Part shown: in pieces, positions 9,422-18,304 of the stretch
Numbering within the stretch: position 1 is the stretch's first letter
Layout: every line of letters begins with the position of its first letter
Assembly: GCA_003164135.1 (NCBI GenBank)
Contig: PLSD01000047.1
Location: forward strand, 1-64,000
Length of the DNA: 64,000 bases
Direction of reading: 5' to 3'
Origin: Acetobacteraceae bacterium
GTDB taxonomy: Bacteria; Pseudomonadota; Alphaproteobacteria; Acetobacterales; Acetobacteraceae
Translations under genes and position numbers: made by a program
Notes under the pieces: generated by a model
Seen by the model: the letters and a program-made list of their open reading frames with translations, nothing else
Databases searched by the model: none
Told to the model about the DNA's origin: nothing

Positions 9422-10123
9422 CTATAATCGTACCGCAACGACGTTGACCAGTGTTTCCTCGTGATCTTTCGGCGGTGTACGGCCAAACCAGCGTTCGAGG
9501 ATACCCAGGTCGGCGCGGCTCCACCACAGGTAAGGAAATGATATTGAATCGCGGGCAGCGTCGAACTTTGCGGCTTTGATCATTGCAATATATTCACCGC
9601 CGGTTCGTTGTACGTCCATCGGATGCCTGAACAAGAGACGGATAATCCAGGAATAGATATATTTGCGCGTTGATTCCGCGAACAGTAGCAATCCGCCGGG
9701 TTTGAGCACACGATGAAACTCGCGCAGTGAAGCGTTTTGGTCCACGAGATGATGAAATGTCTGGTGACAAAAGACGATATCGACAGATGCGTCGTCCAGC
9801 GGGAGTTTGGCAGCGCTCGCCTCGTGTACCTCGGCCGTGATGGCGCAAACGTTGGTTCGCCGCGTGGCGGCGGCAACCATGTTCGGGTCGATATCGATAC
9901 CGATCAGCCGGCTCGGCTGGAAACGATCATGTAAGAGCACGAGCGAATTGCCATAGCCGCAGCCGACGTCGAGAATGACAGGCGCAATGCGCCGCCGTGT
10001 TCCGATCAGCCGTTCAAGATCATTCATGGCGCGGGTGAGGACGTGCGTGGACCAGGTGCGGGTTCCAAGAAACCAAACGCCGAAGGATGATTCCTTAACG
10101 TAATCGGTTGTCATTGACGTCAC
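9422..10123 (-). CDS. SAM-dependent methyltransferase at the end of the aryl polyene operon
   Basis: Class I methyltransferase of 233 aa. Motif I is VILDVGCGYGN (about residues 48-58), followed by the acidic LIGIDIDP and a motif-IV-like DIVFCHQTFHHL with VLKPGGLLLFAES after it. In known aryl polyene clusters a methyltransferase (ApeB) methylates the aryl head group; position suggests the same here. It follows apeR by 33 bp instead of the usual 4-bp overlap, so it may be a looser addition. Residues cannot tell C- from O-methylation. Confidence 0.75.
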   Translation of the reverse strand: MTSMTTDYVKESSFGVWFLGTRTWSTHVLTRAMNDLERLIGTRRRIAPVILDVGCGYGNSLVLLHDRFQPSRLIGIDIDPNMVAAATRRTNVCAITAEVHEASAAKLPLDDASVDIVFCHQTFHHLVDQNASLREFHRVLKPGGLLLFAESTRKYIYSWIIRLLFRHPMDVQRTGGEYIAMIKAAKFDAARDSISFPYLWWSRADLGILERWFGRTPPKDHEETLVNVVAVRL

Positions 10124-10156
10124 TCCATTGACTCGGCGAAAACTCTTGTTTCGGTA

Positions 10157-11389
10157 TCAACGTAAAATCTTTCTGAAAATCAGTGATGTATTCACGCCGC
10201 CAAAGGCAAAGTTGTTCGACATGGTGTATTCGCAATCAATGGCGCGGAAGCCGCCGGTGATGTAGTCAAGCTCGGCGCAGAGCGGGTCCGGGCAGGTCAG
10301 ATTTACGTTCGGGGCGAACTGGCCGCCGTGCATCATCTCAATGGTCAGCCAGGCTTCAATCGCGCCGCAGGCGCCCAGCGTGTGGCCGAAATAGCCCTTG
10401 AGAGAATGCAACGGGATACGTGAGCCGAAGACGCGGTGTGTGGCGTGGCTTTCAGCGGCGTCGCCCTGGCGTGTGGCGGTGCCGTGGCCGCTGACAAAGC
10501 CAATGGCGCTGGGGGGCAAGGCGGCGTCTTCAAGGGCCAGCAGCAGCGCCTGGGCCATGGTCTCGGGGGCGGGGTCGGTGACGTGAGCGCCGTCTGTGTT
10601 GGTGCCGAACCCGGTAATTTCCGCCAGGATGGTGGCGCCGCGTTGCAGGGCGTGTTCGCGCTCCTCAAGGATCAGGGCGGCAGCACCTTCGCCGATCACG
10701 AGGCCGTCGCGGTCGCGGTCGAACGGGCGGGGCACGGTTTCCGGCGAGGCGTTGCGGCAACTGGTGGCGAACAGGGTGTCAAAAACAACAGCCATGGTCG
10801 GGCAGAGTTCCTCGGCGCCGCCGGCGATCATGATATCGGCTTTGCCGTGCGCGATCGACTCGTAAGCGTAGCCGATGGCCTGTGAGCCGGACGTGCAAGC
10901 TGACGAGGTCGGAATAACCCGGCCCTTCAGACCAAAATAGATTGCGATATTGATCGGCGCCGTGTGGCTCATCATCTTGATGTAGCTCATCGCGGAAAGA
11001 CCCGTGGAGTCACCGTTTTCGAGAAACCGGACAAAGCCGCGCGTGGGCTCGGTGGAACCGTAGGAGGAGCCGAAAGCCACGCCGGTGCGCCCGGAAGTGA
11101 GGGCGGGATGCCCGAGGAGCCGCGCCTGGGTGAGGGCTGCCTCGGCGGCATGCACGGCCATGGTGGCGACGCGGCCCATGGAGCGGAGTTTTTTGCGCGG
11201 GTAGGCGTGTTCGTGATCAAAATAGGCAACCGGCGCGGCGAGGCGGGTTTTCAGGCCGGAATATTCATCCCAGGCGGTGAGGTAAGTGGTGCCGGTTTTA
11301 CCTTGGGCCATGGCGGCGCGGATGGCCGGCCACGCGGAGCCCAGGGGCGTCAGTCCGGCCATGCCGGTGACGACGACACGGCGCGTCAT
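10157..11389 (-). CDS. apeR: Beta-ketoacyl-ACP synthase (ApeR-type) of the aryl polyene pathway
   Basis: Condensing enzyme of 410 aa. The catalytic triad is intact: Cys165 in TSSACTSGS, His302 in GHGTATRQGD and His336 in KGYFGHTLGACGA. It ends with the usual FGGVN segment. In characterised aryl polyene systems ApeR works beside the ApeO/ApeC pair, probably in starting or early extension. It overlaps the ketoreductase by ATGA (11386-11389), which implies translational coupling. FabF is the generic alternative, but the cluster context favours the pigment role. Confidence 0.88.
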   Translation of the reverse strand: MTRRVVVTGMAGLTPLGSAWPAIRAAMAQGKTGTTYLTAWDEYSGLKTRLAAPVAYFDHEHAYPRKKLRSMGRVATMAVHAAEAALTQARLLGHPALTSGRTGVAFGSSYGSTEPTRGFVRFLENGDSTGLSAMSYIKMMSHTAPINIAIYFGLKGRVIPTSSACTSGSQAIGYAYESIAHGKADIMIAGGAEELCPTMAVVFDTLFATSCRNASPETVPRPFDRDRDGLVIGEGAAALILEEREHALQRGATILAEITGFGTNTDGAHVTDPAPETMAQALLLALEDAALPPSAIGFVSGHGTATRQGDAAESHATHRVFGSRIPLHSLKGYFGHTLGACGAIEAWLTIEMMHGGQFAPNVNLTCPDPLCAELDYITGGFRAIDCEYTMSNNFAFGGVNTSLIFRKILR

Positions 11390-12129
11390 ACCATGCCGCC
11401 GTTCACGGAGATGGTTTGGCGGGTGATGTAGCCGGCTTCCTCGCCCAGCAGAAAGGCGACGATTCCTGCAACTTCCTCGGGTTTTCCAAAGCGCTGCATT
11501 GGGATCATTTTAAGTGCCTCGTCGGTGGGGAGGTTCTCTGTCATGGCGGTTTCGATAATGCCGGGCACCACCGTGTTGGCGGTGATGCCGCGCGTGGCAA
11601 GCTCCACGGCGAGCGCCTTGGTGGCGCCGATCAGCCCGGCTTTGGAGGCGCTGTAGTTGACCTGGCCGCGGTTGCCGGTGAGGCCCGAGACCGAGGCGAT
11701 GGAAATAATCCGGCCGCCGTTACGCTGGCGGATCATCGGCATGATGAGCGGGTGCAGGACGTGATGGAAACTGTCGAGATTTGTGGTGAGGACAGTATCC
11801 CAATCATCGGCCTCCAGTGAAGGAAAAGCGAAATCACGCGCGATGCCGGCGTTGAGCACCACACCCCAGAAGGGGCCGGATTGGGCGATGTCGGCGGTCA
11901 GCGCCGCGCGAGCCGCCTCGCGATCGGCGATGTCGAAGCAGAGGATGCCGGCGGTGCCGCCTTGCGCGCGGATGGTGGCGATTGTGGTTTCCGCCCCGGT
12001 ACGATTGGTGCCGTAATGAACGGTTACGGGAAATCCGTCGCGGGCGATACGAATGGCCAGGGCCTGGCCGATGCCGCTGCTCGAACCGGTAACGAGGATT
12101 CGCCGGGTGCTGTTGTTGGTGTGGTTCAT
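11386..12129 (-). CDS. apeQ: 3-oxoacyl-ACP reductase (ApeQ/FabG-like ketoreductase)
   Basis: Short-chain dehydrogenase of 247 aa that reduces the beta-keto group after each polyene extension. It shows the NADPH-binding GSSSGIG at residues 15-21, the NAG motif (VLNAGIA), Ser146 and the Y159-x-x-x-K163 pair in VNYSASKAG. The C-terminus (TISVNGGMV) is typical of FabG. The start at 12129 is chosen because it lies 10 bp after the preceding dehydratase and gives the normal length; an upstream ATG at 12216 would overlap that gene heavily. Confidence 0.9.
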   Translation of the reverse strand: MNHTNNSTRRILVTGSSSGIGQALAIRIARDGFPVTVHYGTNRTGAETTIATIRAQGGTAGILCFDIADREAARAALTADIAQSGPFWGVVLNAGIARDFAFPSLEADDWDTVLTTNLDSFHHVLHPLIMPMIRQRNGGRIISIASVSGLTGNRGQVNYSASKAGLIGATKALAVELATRGITANTVVPGIIETAMTENLPTDEALKMIPMQRFGKPEEVAGIVAFLLGEEAGYITRQTISVNGGMV

Positions 12130-12139
12130 GCTGGTGCGG

Positions 12140-12577
12140 TCAGGCGGATTGCGGGCGATAGACGTTGAGCGTTGCCTCGGCGCATAGCCTATCATCCACG
12201 TGAATCGTGCAATCAAAGGCGGCCATGCCTTCAGCGGTAAAGACGTTTTTTACGCGTATGATCAAGCAATCGCCATCCTTAAAGTAGTCTTGTACGGCGT
12301 GGTACCGGCGTGAGCCAAGTAAAAAGCCGACTTCGGGGAGCAGATTGTTGTCGAGTCGTTGCGAACCGTCGCCGGCGGCGATTGTTTGGGCCATGTATTC
12401 AAGGCCTGCGTAAGCGGGAACGCCGGACCCCGGAACATAAAAGGCTGCGGCGGGGGTGATGGATACGCTGGCGGTGAAGGTGTCCGCCGAACGGCCGATG
12501 ATCGCGGTGAGCAGCAGCATGGTGCCGCGGTGCGGCAGGTGGGCTTCGAGGCTGCGCGGCGGGTTGGGCTGGGTCAT
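12140..12577 (-). CDS. apeP: Beta-hydroxyacyl-ACP dehydratase (ApeP-like hotdog protein)
   Basis: 145-aa single hotdog-fold protein. The N-terminal LPHRGTMLLLTAI matches ApeP-like dehydratases, and the AGLEYMAQTIAA helix carries the acidic residue typical of the family. It should remove water from hydroxyacyl-ACP to create the conjugated double bonds. It overlaps the preceding ketosynthase by ATGA at 12574-12577. A second dehydratase module is carried at the C-terminus of the ligase gene at 21951, so the operon has two. Confidence 0.85.
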   Translation of the reverse strand: MTQPNPPRSLEAHLPHRGTMLLLTAIIGRSADTFTASVSITPAAAFYVPGSGVPAYAGLEYMAQTIAAGDGSQRLDNNLLPEVGFLLGSRRYHAVQDYFKDGDCLIIRVKNVFTAEGMAAFDCTIHVDDRLCAEATLNVYRPQSA

Positions 12578-13755
12578 GGCGTGCGAGCCAGGATGAGGGC
12601 GGCGTTGCTACCACCGAACCCGGCGGAAAAACTGGCCATGTAGGGGCTGGAAGCGGCGTGCCCTGGGTGGTCTATGAGCCGTAGCGGGGCGATGCCGGGG
12701 TCGGGCTGGTGGTCCCAGAGGTGGGGCGGGATTTCGCGGCGTTGCAGGGCCATGAGGGTGAAAGCGGCCTCCACCGCGCCGGTGGCGCCGAGCATGTGGC
12801 CGGTATGGCCTTTGGTGGAGCTCATGGGTGTTCCGGCGCCGAAAATCTGGTGCATGGCGGTGGCTTCGGCGGCGTCGTTGAGGCGGGTGCCGGTGCCATG
12901 CAGGTTGAGGTAGCCGATTGCTTCGGCGTCCAGCCCGGCGCTGGCCAGGGCGGCGCGCATGGCGGTGACCGCACCTTTGCCTTCGGGGTCGGGCGCGCTG
13001 GCGTGGTGGGCGTCGCCGGATTCTCCCCAGCCGGCGAGGCGCAAGGGGGAGGGCGTGCGGGTGAGCAGGAACAGCGCGCTGCCTTCGCCGAGGCCAATGC
13101 CATCACGGTTGCGGCTGAACGGGTTGCTGCCGGTGGGAGAGAGTGAGTTGAGTGCTGCGAACCCGTTGAGCGTGAGGTCGCACAAGGTGTCGGCGCCGCC
13201 GGTGAGGACGGCGTCGCAGATGCCGGTGGCGAGCAGGCGGGCGGCGGAGATAATGGCTTTGGTGGACGAGGTGCAGGCCGTGGACACGACCCAGGCCGGG
13301 CCTTGCGCGCCGATGGCGGCGGCGGCGAAGGCGGCCGGGTCGCCCAGTTCCCAGCGCCCCAGCGTGAAGGAGGCAGGCCAGTCCCCATGCGCTAGGCGAT
13401 GCCGTAGCGCTGATTCCGTGGAGGCGATGCCCGACGTGCTGGAGCCGAGGACAACGCCGAGGCGGTGCGCGCCGAATTGGGCTTTGGCCTGCTCGATGGC
13501 CGGGTTGAGTGCTTGCAGGCAGTGCAGGATCAGGCGGTTATTGGCGCTGTCCCAAGCGGCAAGGGAATCCGGGAGGGCGGGCAACGGGAAGCCCAGGCGG
13601 CCGGCGGGGACGATACGGCCGCCGTCCAGGCTGGCGGTTGCGGTGAGGCCGGGCGGGTTGGGGCTGAAAAGCCGGGCCTCCACGCGCGCGCGGTCCTCGC
13701 CGAGCGCGCAGGCGAGGCTCCAATCAGCGATGAAAATGCCGGGCTGGATTGTCAC
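12574..13755 (-). CDS. apeO: Beta-ketoacyl-ACP synthase (ApeO-type, chain-extending)
   Basis: 393-aa ketosynthase with Cys161 (VVSTACTSSTKA), His286 (LHGTGTRLND) and Lys315/His320 (TKGHTGHMLGATG). In described aryl polyene systems ApeO pairs with ApeC, a partner lacking the active-site Cys, to form the extending heterodimer; a candidate ApeC domain is encoded at the operon start. The protein is slightly shorter than FabF. Overlaps of ATGA exist with both the DUF3261 lipoprotein upstream and the dehydratase downstream. Confidence 0.88.
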   Translation of the reverse strand: MTIQPGIFIADWSLACALGEDRARVEARLFSPNPPGLTATASLDGGRIVPAGRLGFPLPALPDSLAAWDSANNRLILHCLQALNPAIEQAKAQFGAHRLGVVLGSSTSGIASTESALRHRLAHGDWPASFTLGRWELGDPAAFAAAAIGAQGPAWVVSTACTSSTKAIISAARLLATGICDAVLTGGADTLCDLTLNGFAALNSLSPTGSNPFSRNRDGIGLGEGSALFLLTRTPSPLRLAGWGESGDAHHASAPDPEGKGAVTAMRAALASAGLDAEAIGYLNLHGTGTRLNDAAEATAMHQIFGAGTPMSSTKGHTGHMLGATGAVEAAFTLMALQRREIPPHLWDHQPDPGIAPLRLIDHPGHAASSPYMASFSAGFGGSNAALILARTP

Positions 13756-14339
13756 AGCGGTTGGCCCGAAATGTCGAGATGATAACCGTAGGAGAGGTTG
13801 GTCAGGCTGGCTGCCCCCTGCCAGGTGCCGGGGTGTTGCCGGAACAGCGTGATCACGGTGACGCCGCCGGTGCTGATAACGCGTGTACCGCCGGTGCTCT
13901 CGGTGCAGGTGCCGCCGCGCAGGCTGGCGGCCAGAATTGGCGCGGGCGCGTAAATGGTCATAAGGTCAGCCAGGAGATGCGGCGACAGCCCTTTGTCCGC
14001 GACGTTGGAAGCCAGGGTCGTCTCGATGTCACCGGGGCGCCAGATGATGCTCGCCAGACGCGGCCCGGAGGGGAGGGTGATGATGATGGTGAGTTGGCTG
14101 GCATCGCTCTCGATGATGGCCTGCAGGGTTTGGTCGCGGGTTTTCGAGCGGGCACGGACCAGCTGCACCACTTGCAGGCCGGGGCCGAAAGGCTGCGCCG
14201 CGGGTAGGACGAGCTGCACGCCGTTGGCGATGGGAATGGCGGCGCCGGGGGTGATGGTGCCGGGCGTAGCATGGGGGGCGGCGGCGCAGCTGGTAAGCAG
14301 GGATACGGCAAACGCGCAGGCCGGAACGCTTAGCCGCAT
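13752..14339 (-). CDS. DUF3261-type lipoprotein of the aryl polyene cluster
   Basis: 195-aa predicted outer-membrane-directed lipoprotein. The signal sequence ends in a lipobox (LLTSCA) with Cys about residue 18. The middle part, with VQLVLP followed by QVVQLVRA and RPGDIETTLASN, fits DUF3261 proteins that occur regularly in aryl polyene clusters (ApeN in the E. coli lettering, from memory). It likely helps move or anchor the pigment lipid in the outer membrane together with the LolA-like protein and MMPL exporter. It overlaps the flavoenzyme gene by 10 bp. Confidence 0.72.
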   Translation of the reverse strand: MRLSVPACAFAVSLLTSCAAAPHATPGTITPGAAIPIANGVQLVLPAAQPFGPGLQVVQLVRARSKTRDQTLQAIIESDASQLTIIITLPSGPRLASIIWRPGDIETTLASNVADKGLSPHLLADLMTIYAPAPILAASLRGGTCTESTGGTRVISTGGVTVITLFRQHPGTWQGAASLTNLSYGYHLDISGQPL

Positions 14340-15547
14340 ACCGTATCCACCATGCGCAGATAGGTGCCTGGCTGACTTGCGAAAGGATTGCTCTCATCCC
14401 AGGCGTAGCCGGCCAGGATCGAGGTGATCATGGTTTTGACCTTGCCTGTCTCGGCCGGCTGGTTAAAAATTATGCGCGGCAGCATGCCCCCGTACCAGGC
14501 GTCGACATAGGAGCGGAACGCATCGATGCCGACCAGCAGAGGCTGGCAGAATTGCGTTTGCCAATCCACATCGGCGCCGCGCAACTGGCGGTCGAGGATG
14601 CCGGCGGCGAGGTTGGCGGATTTGAGGGCGATGGTGAGGCCGGAGGAAAAGACGGGGTCCAGAAATTCGCCGGCATTGCCGAGCAAGGCGTAGCCCGGGC
14701 CGGCGAGGCTGCTGACCTTGCAGGCATAGCCTTTGATCTCACCGATATCGCGCAGCTGCGGGGCATCCTTCACCAGCTCGCCCATAAGGCCCGAGGCGGC
14801 GATGAGTGCGGCAAAACGGGAGCTGCGATCCGGGCCATAGGGCTCCATCTGCTGTGGTTCACCGACCACGCCGATGGAGCTGATGCCGTCGGCCAGCGGG
14901 ATCAGCCAGTACCAGATCTGCGGATGATCCGGGTTGATGCTGATAAGGATTTTATTGCGGTCGAAAGCATCCGGGGCGATGGAGTCTTTGATATGCGTGA
15001 ACATGGCCATGCGCGGCGGCGTGGGCACCGGCGTTTCAAGCTCAAGCAGCCGGGCGAGGGTGCGGCCGAAGCCGCTGGCATCGAGCACGAAGCGGGCCGT
15101 GATTTCGCGCTCGGCACCGGCTTCGTCGCGGATTGTCAGGCGCGGGGCGTGTGCGTCGGGTACCATGCGGGTGACGGTATGGCCGAAATGGATCACCGCT
15201 CCCTTGCGCATGGCCCCCTCGGCTAGAATCTGGTCGAAACAATCGCGGCGGACCTGGTAGGTGGTGCCCCAGCCGGGCGCGGATTTTTCGCGAAAGTCGA
15301 AGGCTTCCTCCTGCTCGCCGCAGCGGAATACGGCGCCGTTTTTGTGCTGGAAGCCGGCTTCCACCACATCGCGCAGGAGCCCGGCCTGTTCGAGCCACTC
15401 CATGGCCTGCGGGAGCAGGCTCTCGCCGATTGAGAAACGCGGGAAATGGTCTCGTTCGAACAGCTCGACCTTCCAGCCTTGCTGGACGAGCAGGCTGGCG
15501 GCGACCGTGCCGGCGGGGCCGGCACCGATAATGGCGACATCAATCAT
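14330..15547 (-). CDS. FAD-dependent oxidoreductase with flavin-halogenase motifs
   Basis: 405-aa flavoprotein. It has the FAD-binding GAGPAG (8-13), the GESLLPQ motif common to halogenase-type monooxygenases, a Lys69 in HKNGAVF at the expected place of the halogenase lysine, the hallmark WxWxIP as WYWLIP at 212-217, and F295-x-x-P-x-x-S-x-G303 in FLDPVFSSG. These features fit flavin-dependent halogenases and their close monooxygenase relatives. In the xanthomonadin type of aryl polyene the chain is brominated, so halogenation is plausible, but non-halogenating homologues keep some of these motifs. It overlaps the MMPL gene by 8 bp. Confidence 0.8.
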   Translation of the reverse strand: MIDVAIIGAGPAGTVAASLLVQQGWKVELFERDHFPRFSIGESLLPQAMEWLEQAGLLRDVVEAGFQHKNGAVFRCGEQEEAFDFREKSAPGWGTTYQVRRDCFDQILAEGAMRKGAVIHFGHTVTRMVPDAHAPRLTIRDEAGAEREITARFVLDASGFGRTLARLLELETPVPTPPRMAMFTHIKDSIAPDAFDRNKILISINPDHPQIWYWLIPLADGISSIGVVGEPQQMEPYGPDRSSRFAALIAASGLMGELVKDAPQLRDIGEIKGYACKVSSLAGPGYALLGNAGEFLDPVFSSGLTIALKSANLAAGILDRQLRGADVDWQTQFCQPLLVGIDAFRSYVDAWYGGMLPRIIFNQPAETGKVKTMITSILAGYAWDESNPFASQPGTYLRMVDTVCG

Positions 15548-17753
15548 TTTTAGAGTGTACCAGTGAGGAGAGGATAAGCGATAGGGCTATGCCAAGGGCA
15601 ACGGTGACGCCAAAGCTCCTGACCGGGAAAACGGAACTTAACGCCAGCAGGCCAATGGAAATGCAGGTCATGCTGGCGGCGAGCAATATCCCGACCCGGG
15701 TCCAATCGCCGCGTTTGCCGGGGTGTTCCCATTGGAAGATCGCGTAGTCGACCCCCGCGCCGGCAACCACGAAAGCGCCCATGACCGAGAAGAAGGAGAA
15801 AGGCAGGCCGAGCAGCGGCGGTAGCGCCAGCGCGGTGACCAGACCGAGCGTGGTGGGGAGCATGATGATGAGGGCGCGGGCGCGGCGGTAGACGGCCAGC
15901 AGGATGACCGAGGTGGAAAGCACCGCGCCGATCAGGCCGTAGGTGGCGAGGACCCGGTAATGGGCGATGAGCGCGGAGTAGCGCGCGGCGGGGTCCACCA
16001 CCTGCCAGTTTGGGCCGCCGGTTGGGATTTGCGCGGCAATCGAGTCCGGCAGGGGGATGATGGACCAATATGTGGCGCCGGTTTGCCCGCGCAGCCAGGT
16101 GAGCGGGGCGGGCAGGGCGCTGCCGGGTGTTACGGATGCGTAGGCATTGCTGGCGGACAGGTTGAGCTGGGCGAGCAGGGGGGCGAGTTGCGGGGTGAGC
16201 AAAGCGGTGTGGATGAGTGCTGCGTCGCGCGCGGTGGTGGCGGTGGCGGGGGCAAAGGCGCTGGCCGCCAGCAGGTTGGTGGCGGCGGGGCCGAGGTTTT
16301 GGCGCAGGGCTTGCTCGTTGCGGGCCTCGTCGTCGGCGCTGGAACCACGCACCAGAATGAACCGGCTGGTGGGGGCAAAGCCGGTGAGCTGGCTGATGTG
16401 ATCCGCCTCGGCCGTGATGCTGGGCGAGGGGGCCTGGAACAGGCGGACATCGTCGCGCGCGTGGCCCAGGCACAAGGCGGTGGCCAGCACGAGGATTGCC
16501 GCCCCGGCGAGGACCGGGGGCGACATGAGCCGCGATTTCGGGGCGCTGGCGAGCAGGGCGATGGCGGCGCGTTCGACCGCGCAAGCGGCAGGGCCGGCGG
16601 GGGCGGGTTTGCCCTCCAGGAACGGCAGCAGCCACATGGCGCCGAGCCACGCGGCGAGCAGGCCGCTGCCGCCCAGCACGGCGATTTGGCGAAACGCCGG
16701 AACTGGGAACAACAGCAGCACGGCGAAAGCGCCAACCGAGGTGGACATACCCAGCGTGAGCGGGCGGAAAATATGTTTCCGGCGCGCGGCGGCGGGGGTG
16801 TTTGGGGCGCCAATGCCGGTGACGAGAAAATAGGTGGTGTAGTCAACCACCATGCCGATCAGCGCGGCGCCGAACAGCAGCGCCATGATGTGGATTGTGC
16901 CAAAGCAGAGCAGCGTGACGGCGGTTCCGGCGGCGAGGCCGCAGATGACCATGGTGATGGCGATAAGGGCCGGACGCAGTGAGCGGAACATCACGAAGTA
17001 GATAAGCAGCAAGGCGATTGTGGTGATTGTGCCGATGTAGGAAATATTCTGCCGCGCCTGGTCCGCGCCGTAGGCCGCATTGAAGACCGCGCCGGCGCGG
17101 CTCAGGCGGAGACCTGGGGACGCGAACGCGGTCTGCCACGCGATGACGGCTTTGCCGATGCGGTTTTGGGTGTTGAGCTCAAAAGGCGAGGCGGTGAGGT
17201 GCCCCGTGACCAGGGTGACATCGCCGGAGGGCGTTGCGGGCAATGCCGGTAGAACCAGGCATTGCAGAAGCCGGTTGGTCAGTAACAGCGGATCGGTGGC
17301 GAGCAGCTGGGAGTTGGGCGCCGCCAAGCCACCGTACCATTGGCGCAGCGCATCTGCCTCCAGCGCATGGCCATTGCCTGCTGCCAGCGCAACGCGGTCT
17401 GCCGGGCAGAGCAGCGCCGCGCGGCGGGCGAACAGGAAACGCCACATCTCCTGGCCGTCATCTGCCGAGGCGCGGAACAGGCCGGTGGTGGCGAGGTTGG
17501 CGGTGAGCGCGTCCGCCGCGGTTTGGCGCGCTTGCGGGGTGCCGCCCTCAATGGCGAAAACCAGCTGGGTGGAGGCGGCGTTGCCGGCGCGGCGCATGGC
17601 ATCGTTGACCACTGGATCGCGCGCGTCGGCGGGGAGGAGCGAGAGGATGTTGGTGTCGACCGGGTTGCCGGTGATGAAGCGCTGCCCAACGTAGAGGCAG
17701 CAGGCCAGATAGAAGAGCGCGATGAGGATAGCGGCGAGGCGCGGCGTGGTCAT
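15540..17753 (-). CDS. MMPL/RND-family exporter of the aryl polyene cluster
   Basis: 737-aa inner-membrane protein with the two-fold RND layout: one N-terminal transmembrane helix, a periplasmic domain (about 35-240), a block of five helices, a second periplasmic domain and a final helix block. Such COG4258 'predicted exporters' (ApeM by position) are standard in aryl polyene clusters and probably move the lipid-linked polyene to the periplasmic face. It overlaps the LolA-like gene by ATGA (17750-17753). The polar gate residues of true RND pumps were not confirmed. Confidence 0.85.
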   Translation of the reverse strand: MTTPRLAAILIALFYLACCLYVGQRFITGNPVDTNILSLLPADARDPVVNDAMRRAGNAASTQLVFAIEGGTPQARQTAADALTANLATTGLFRASADDGQEMWRFLFARRAALLCPADRVALAAGNGHALEADALRQWYGGLAAPNSQLLATDPLLLTNRLLQCLVLPALPATPSGDVTLVTGHLTASPFELNTQNRIGKAVIAWQTAFASPGLRLSRAGAVFNAAYGADQARQNISYIGTITTIALLLIYFVMFRSLRPALIAITMVICGLAAGTAVTLLCFGTIHIMALLFGAALIGMVVDYTTYFLVTGIGAPNTPAAARRKHIFRPLTLGMSTSVGAFAVLLLFPVPAFRQIAVLGGSGLLAAWLGAMWLLPFLEGKPAPAGPAACAVERAAIALLASAPKSRLMSPPVLAGAAILVLATALCLGHARDDVRLFQAPSPSITAEADHISQLTGFAPTSRFILVRGSSADDEARNEQALRQNLGPAATNLLAASAFAPATATTARDAALIHTALLTPQLAPLLAQLNLSASNAYASVTPGSALPAPLTWLRGQTGATYWSIIPLPDSIAAQIPTGGPNWQVVDPAARYSALIAHYRVLATYGLIGAVLSTSVILLAVYRRARALIIMLPTTLGLVTALALPPLLGLPFSFFSVMGAFVVAGAGVDYAIFQWEHPGKRGDWTRVGILLAASMTCISIGLLALSSVFPVRSFGVTVALGIALSLILSSLVHSKND

Positions 17754-18304
17754 GGCGGCGCGGGCGTGAATGCGATGAGTTCGGTATCGCCGTTGGGCTG
17801 GGTGAGTTGGAATGAGGTCACGCCGGTGCAGCCCTCGACCGTAATGTTGCCGAGGAAGCCCGCGAGTTTGGCATCCAGGGGATGTAGCGTGACGCGCCAG
17901 TTCTGGTTGGCGTTCGTCTGGGTGATGATGATCTGGAACATGGTTCTGAGGTCGTTCCAGCGGCCTTGCATGAGGCTGGCGACAATGCCGGTGATTTGCG
18001 CATCCATGCCGTTGTTGCCGGTGGCAACCTGTTGCGCCGGGCCGTCGTCAATTGATTGCGTCATGCCGGTGGCGGTGATGAAGGTGTCGATATTAAATGG
18101 CGTGGTGGTGTGCCACTCGACCTGGCCAGGCGTGACGACCAGTTGGCCGGTGGAGCGTAGCGGCGTGGGCAGGCCGGTGAGGCTGCGTGTTTCGGTGAAA
18201 TTCTGCCGGATGGCGCTGCCCGTAAGGCTGGTGGGCGGCGGGCAGGCCGTCGCTGCCAGCGGGAGCGATGCCACAGCCGCGAACAGGAGGTGCCGGGGCT
18301 TCAC
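17750..18304 (-). CDS. LolA-like periplasmic carrier protein
   Basis: 184-aa exported protein resembling outer-membrane lipoprotein carrier LolA. A signal peptide (HLLFAAVASLPLAATA) is followed by a beta-rich segment with IRQNFTETRSLTGLPTPLRSTG, matching the LolA entry strands. A GTG start at 18304 is chosen: the GTGA overlaps the preceding thioesterase stop exactly as at other junctions here, and the longer frame from 18466 has no export signal. It is probably ApeL, shuttling the pigment lipid between membranes with the exporter and DUF3261 lipoprotein. Confidence 0.8.
   Translation of the reverse strand: MKPRHLLFAAVASLPLAATACPPPTSLTGSAIRQNFTETRSLTGLPTPLRSTGQLVVTPGQVEWHTTTPFNIDTFITATGMTQSIDDGPAQQVATGNNGMDAQITGIVASLMQGRWNDLRTMFQIIITQTNANQNWRVTLHPLDAKLAGFLGNITVEGCTGVTSFQLTQPNGDTELIAFTPAPP

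Noticed and set aside
15550-16650. Alternative leftward frame inside the MMPL exporter gene
   Set aside because: Arg/Pro-rich shifted frame of a well-supported transporter gene.
15960-16982. Rightward frame opposite the MMPL exporter gene
   Set aside because: Gly/Gln/Arg-rich antisense of a well-supported gene.
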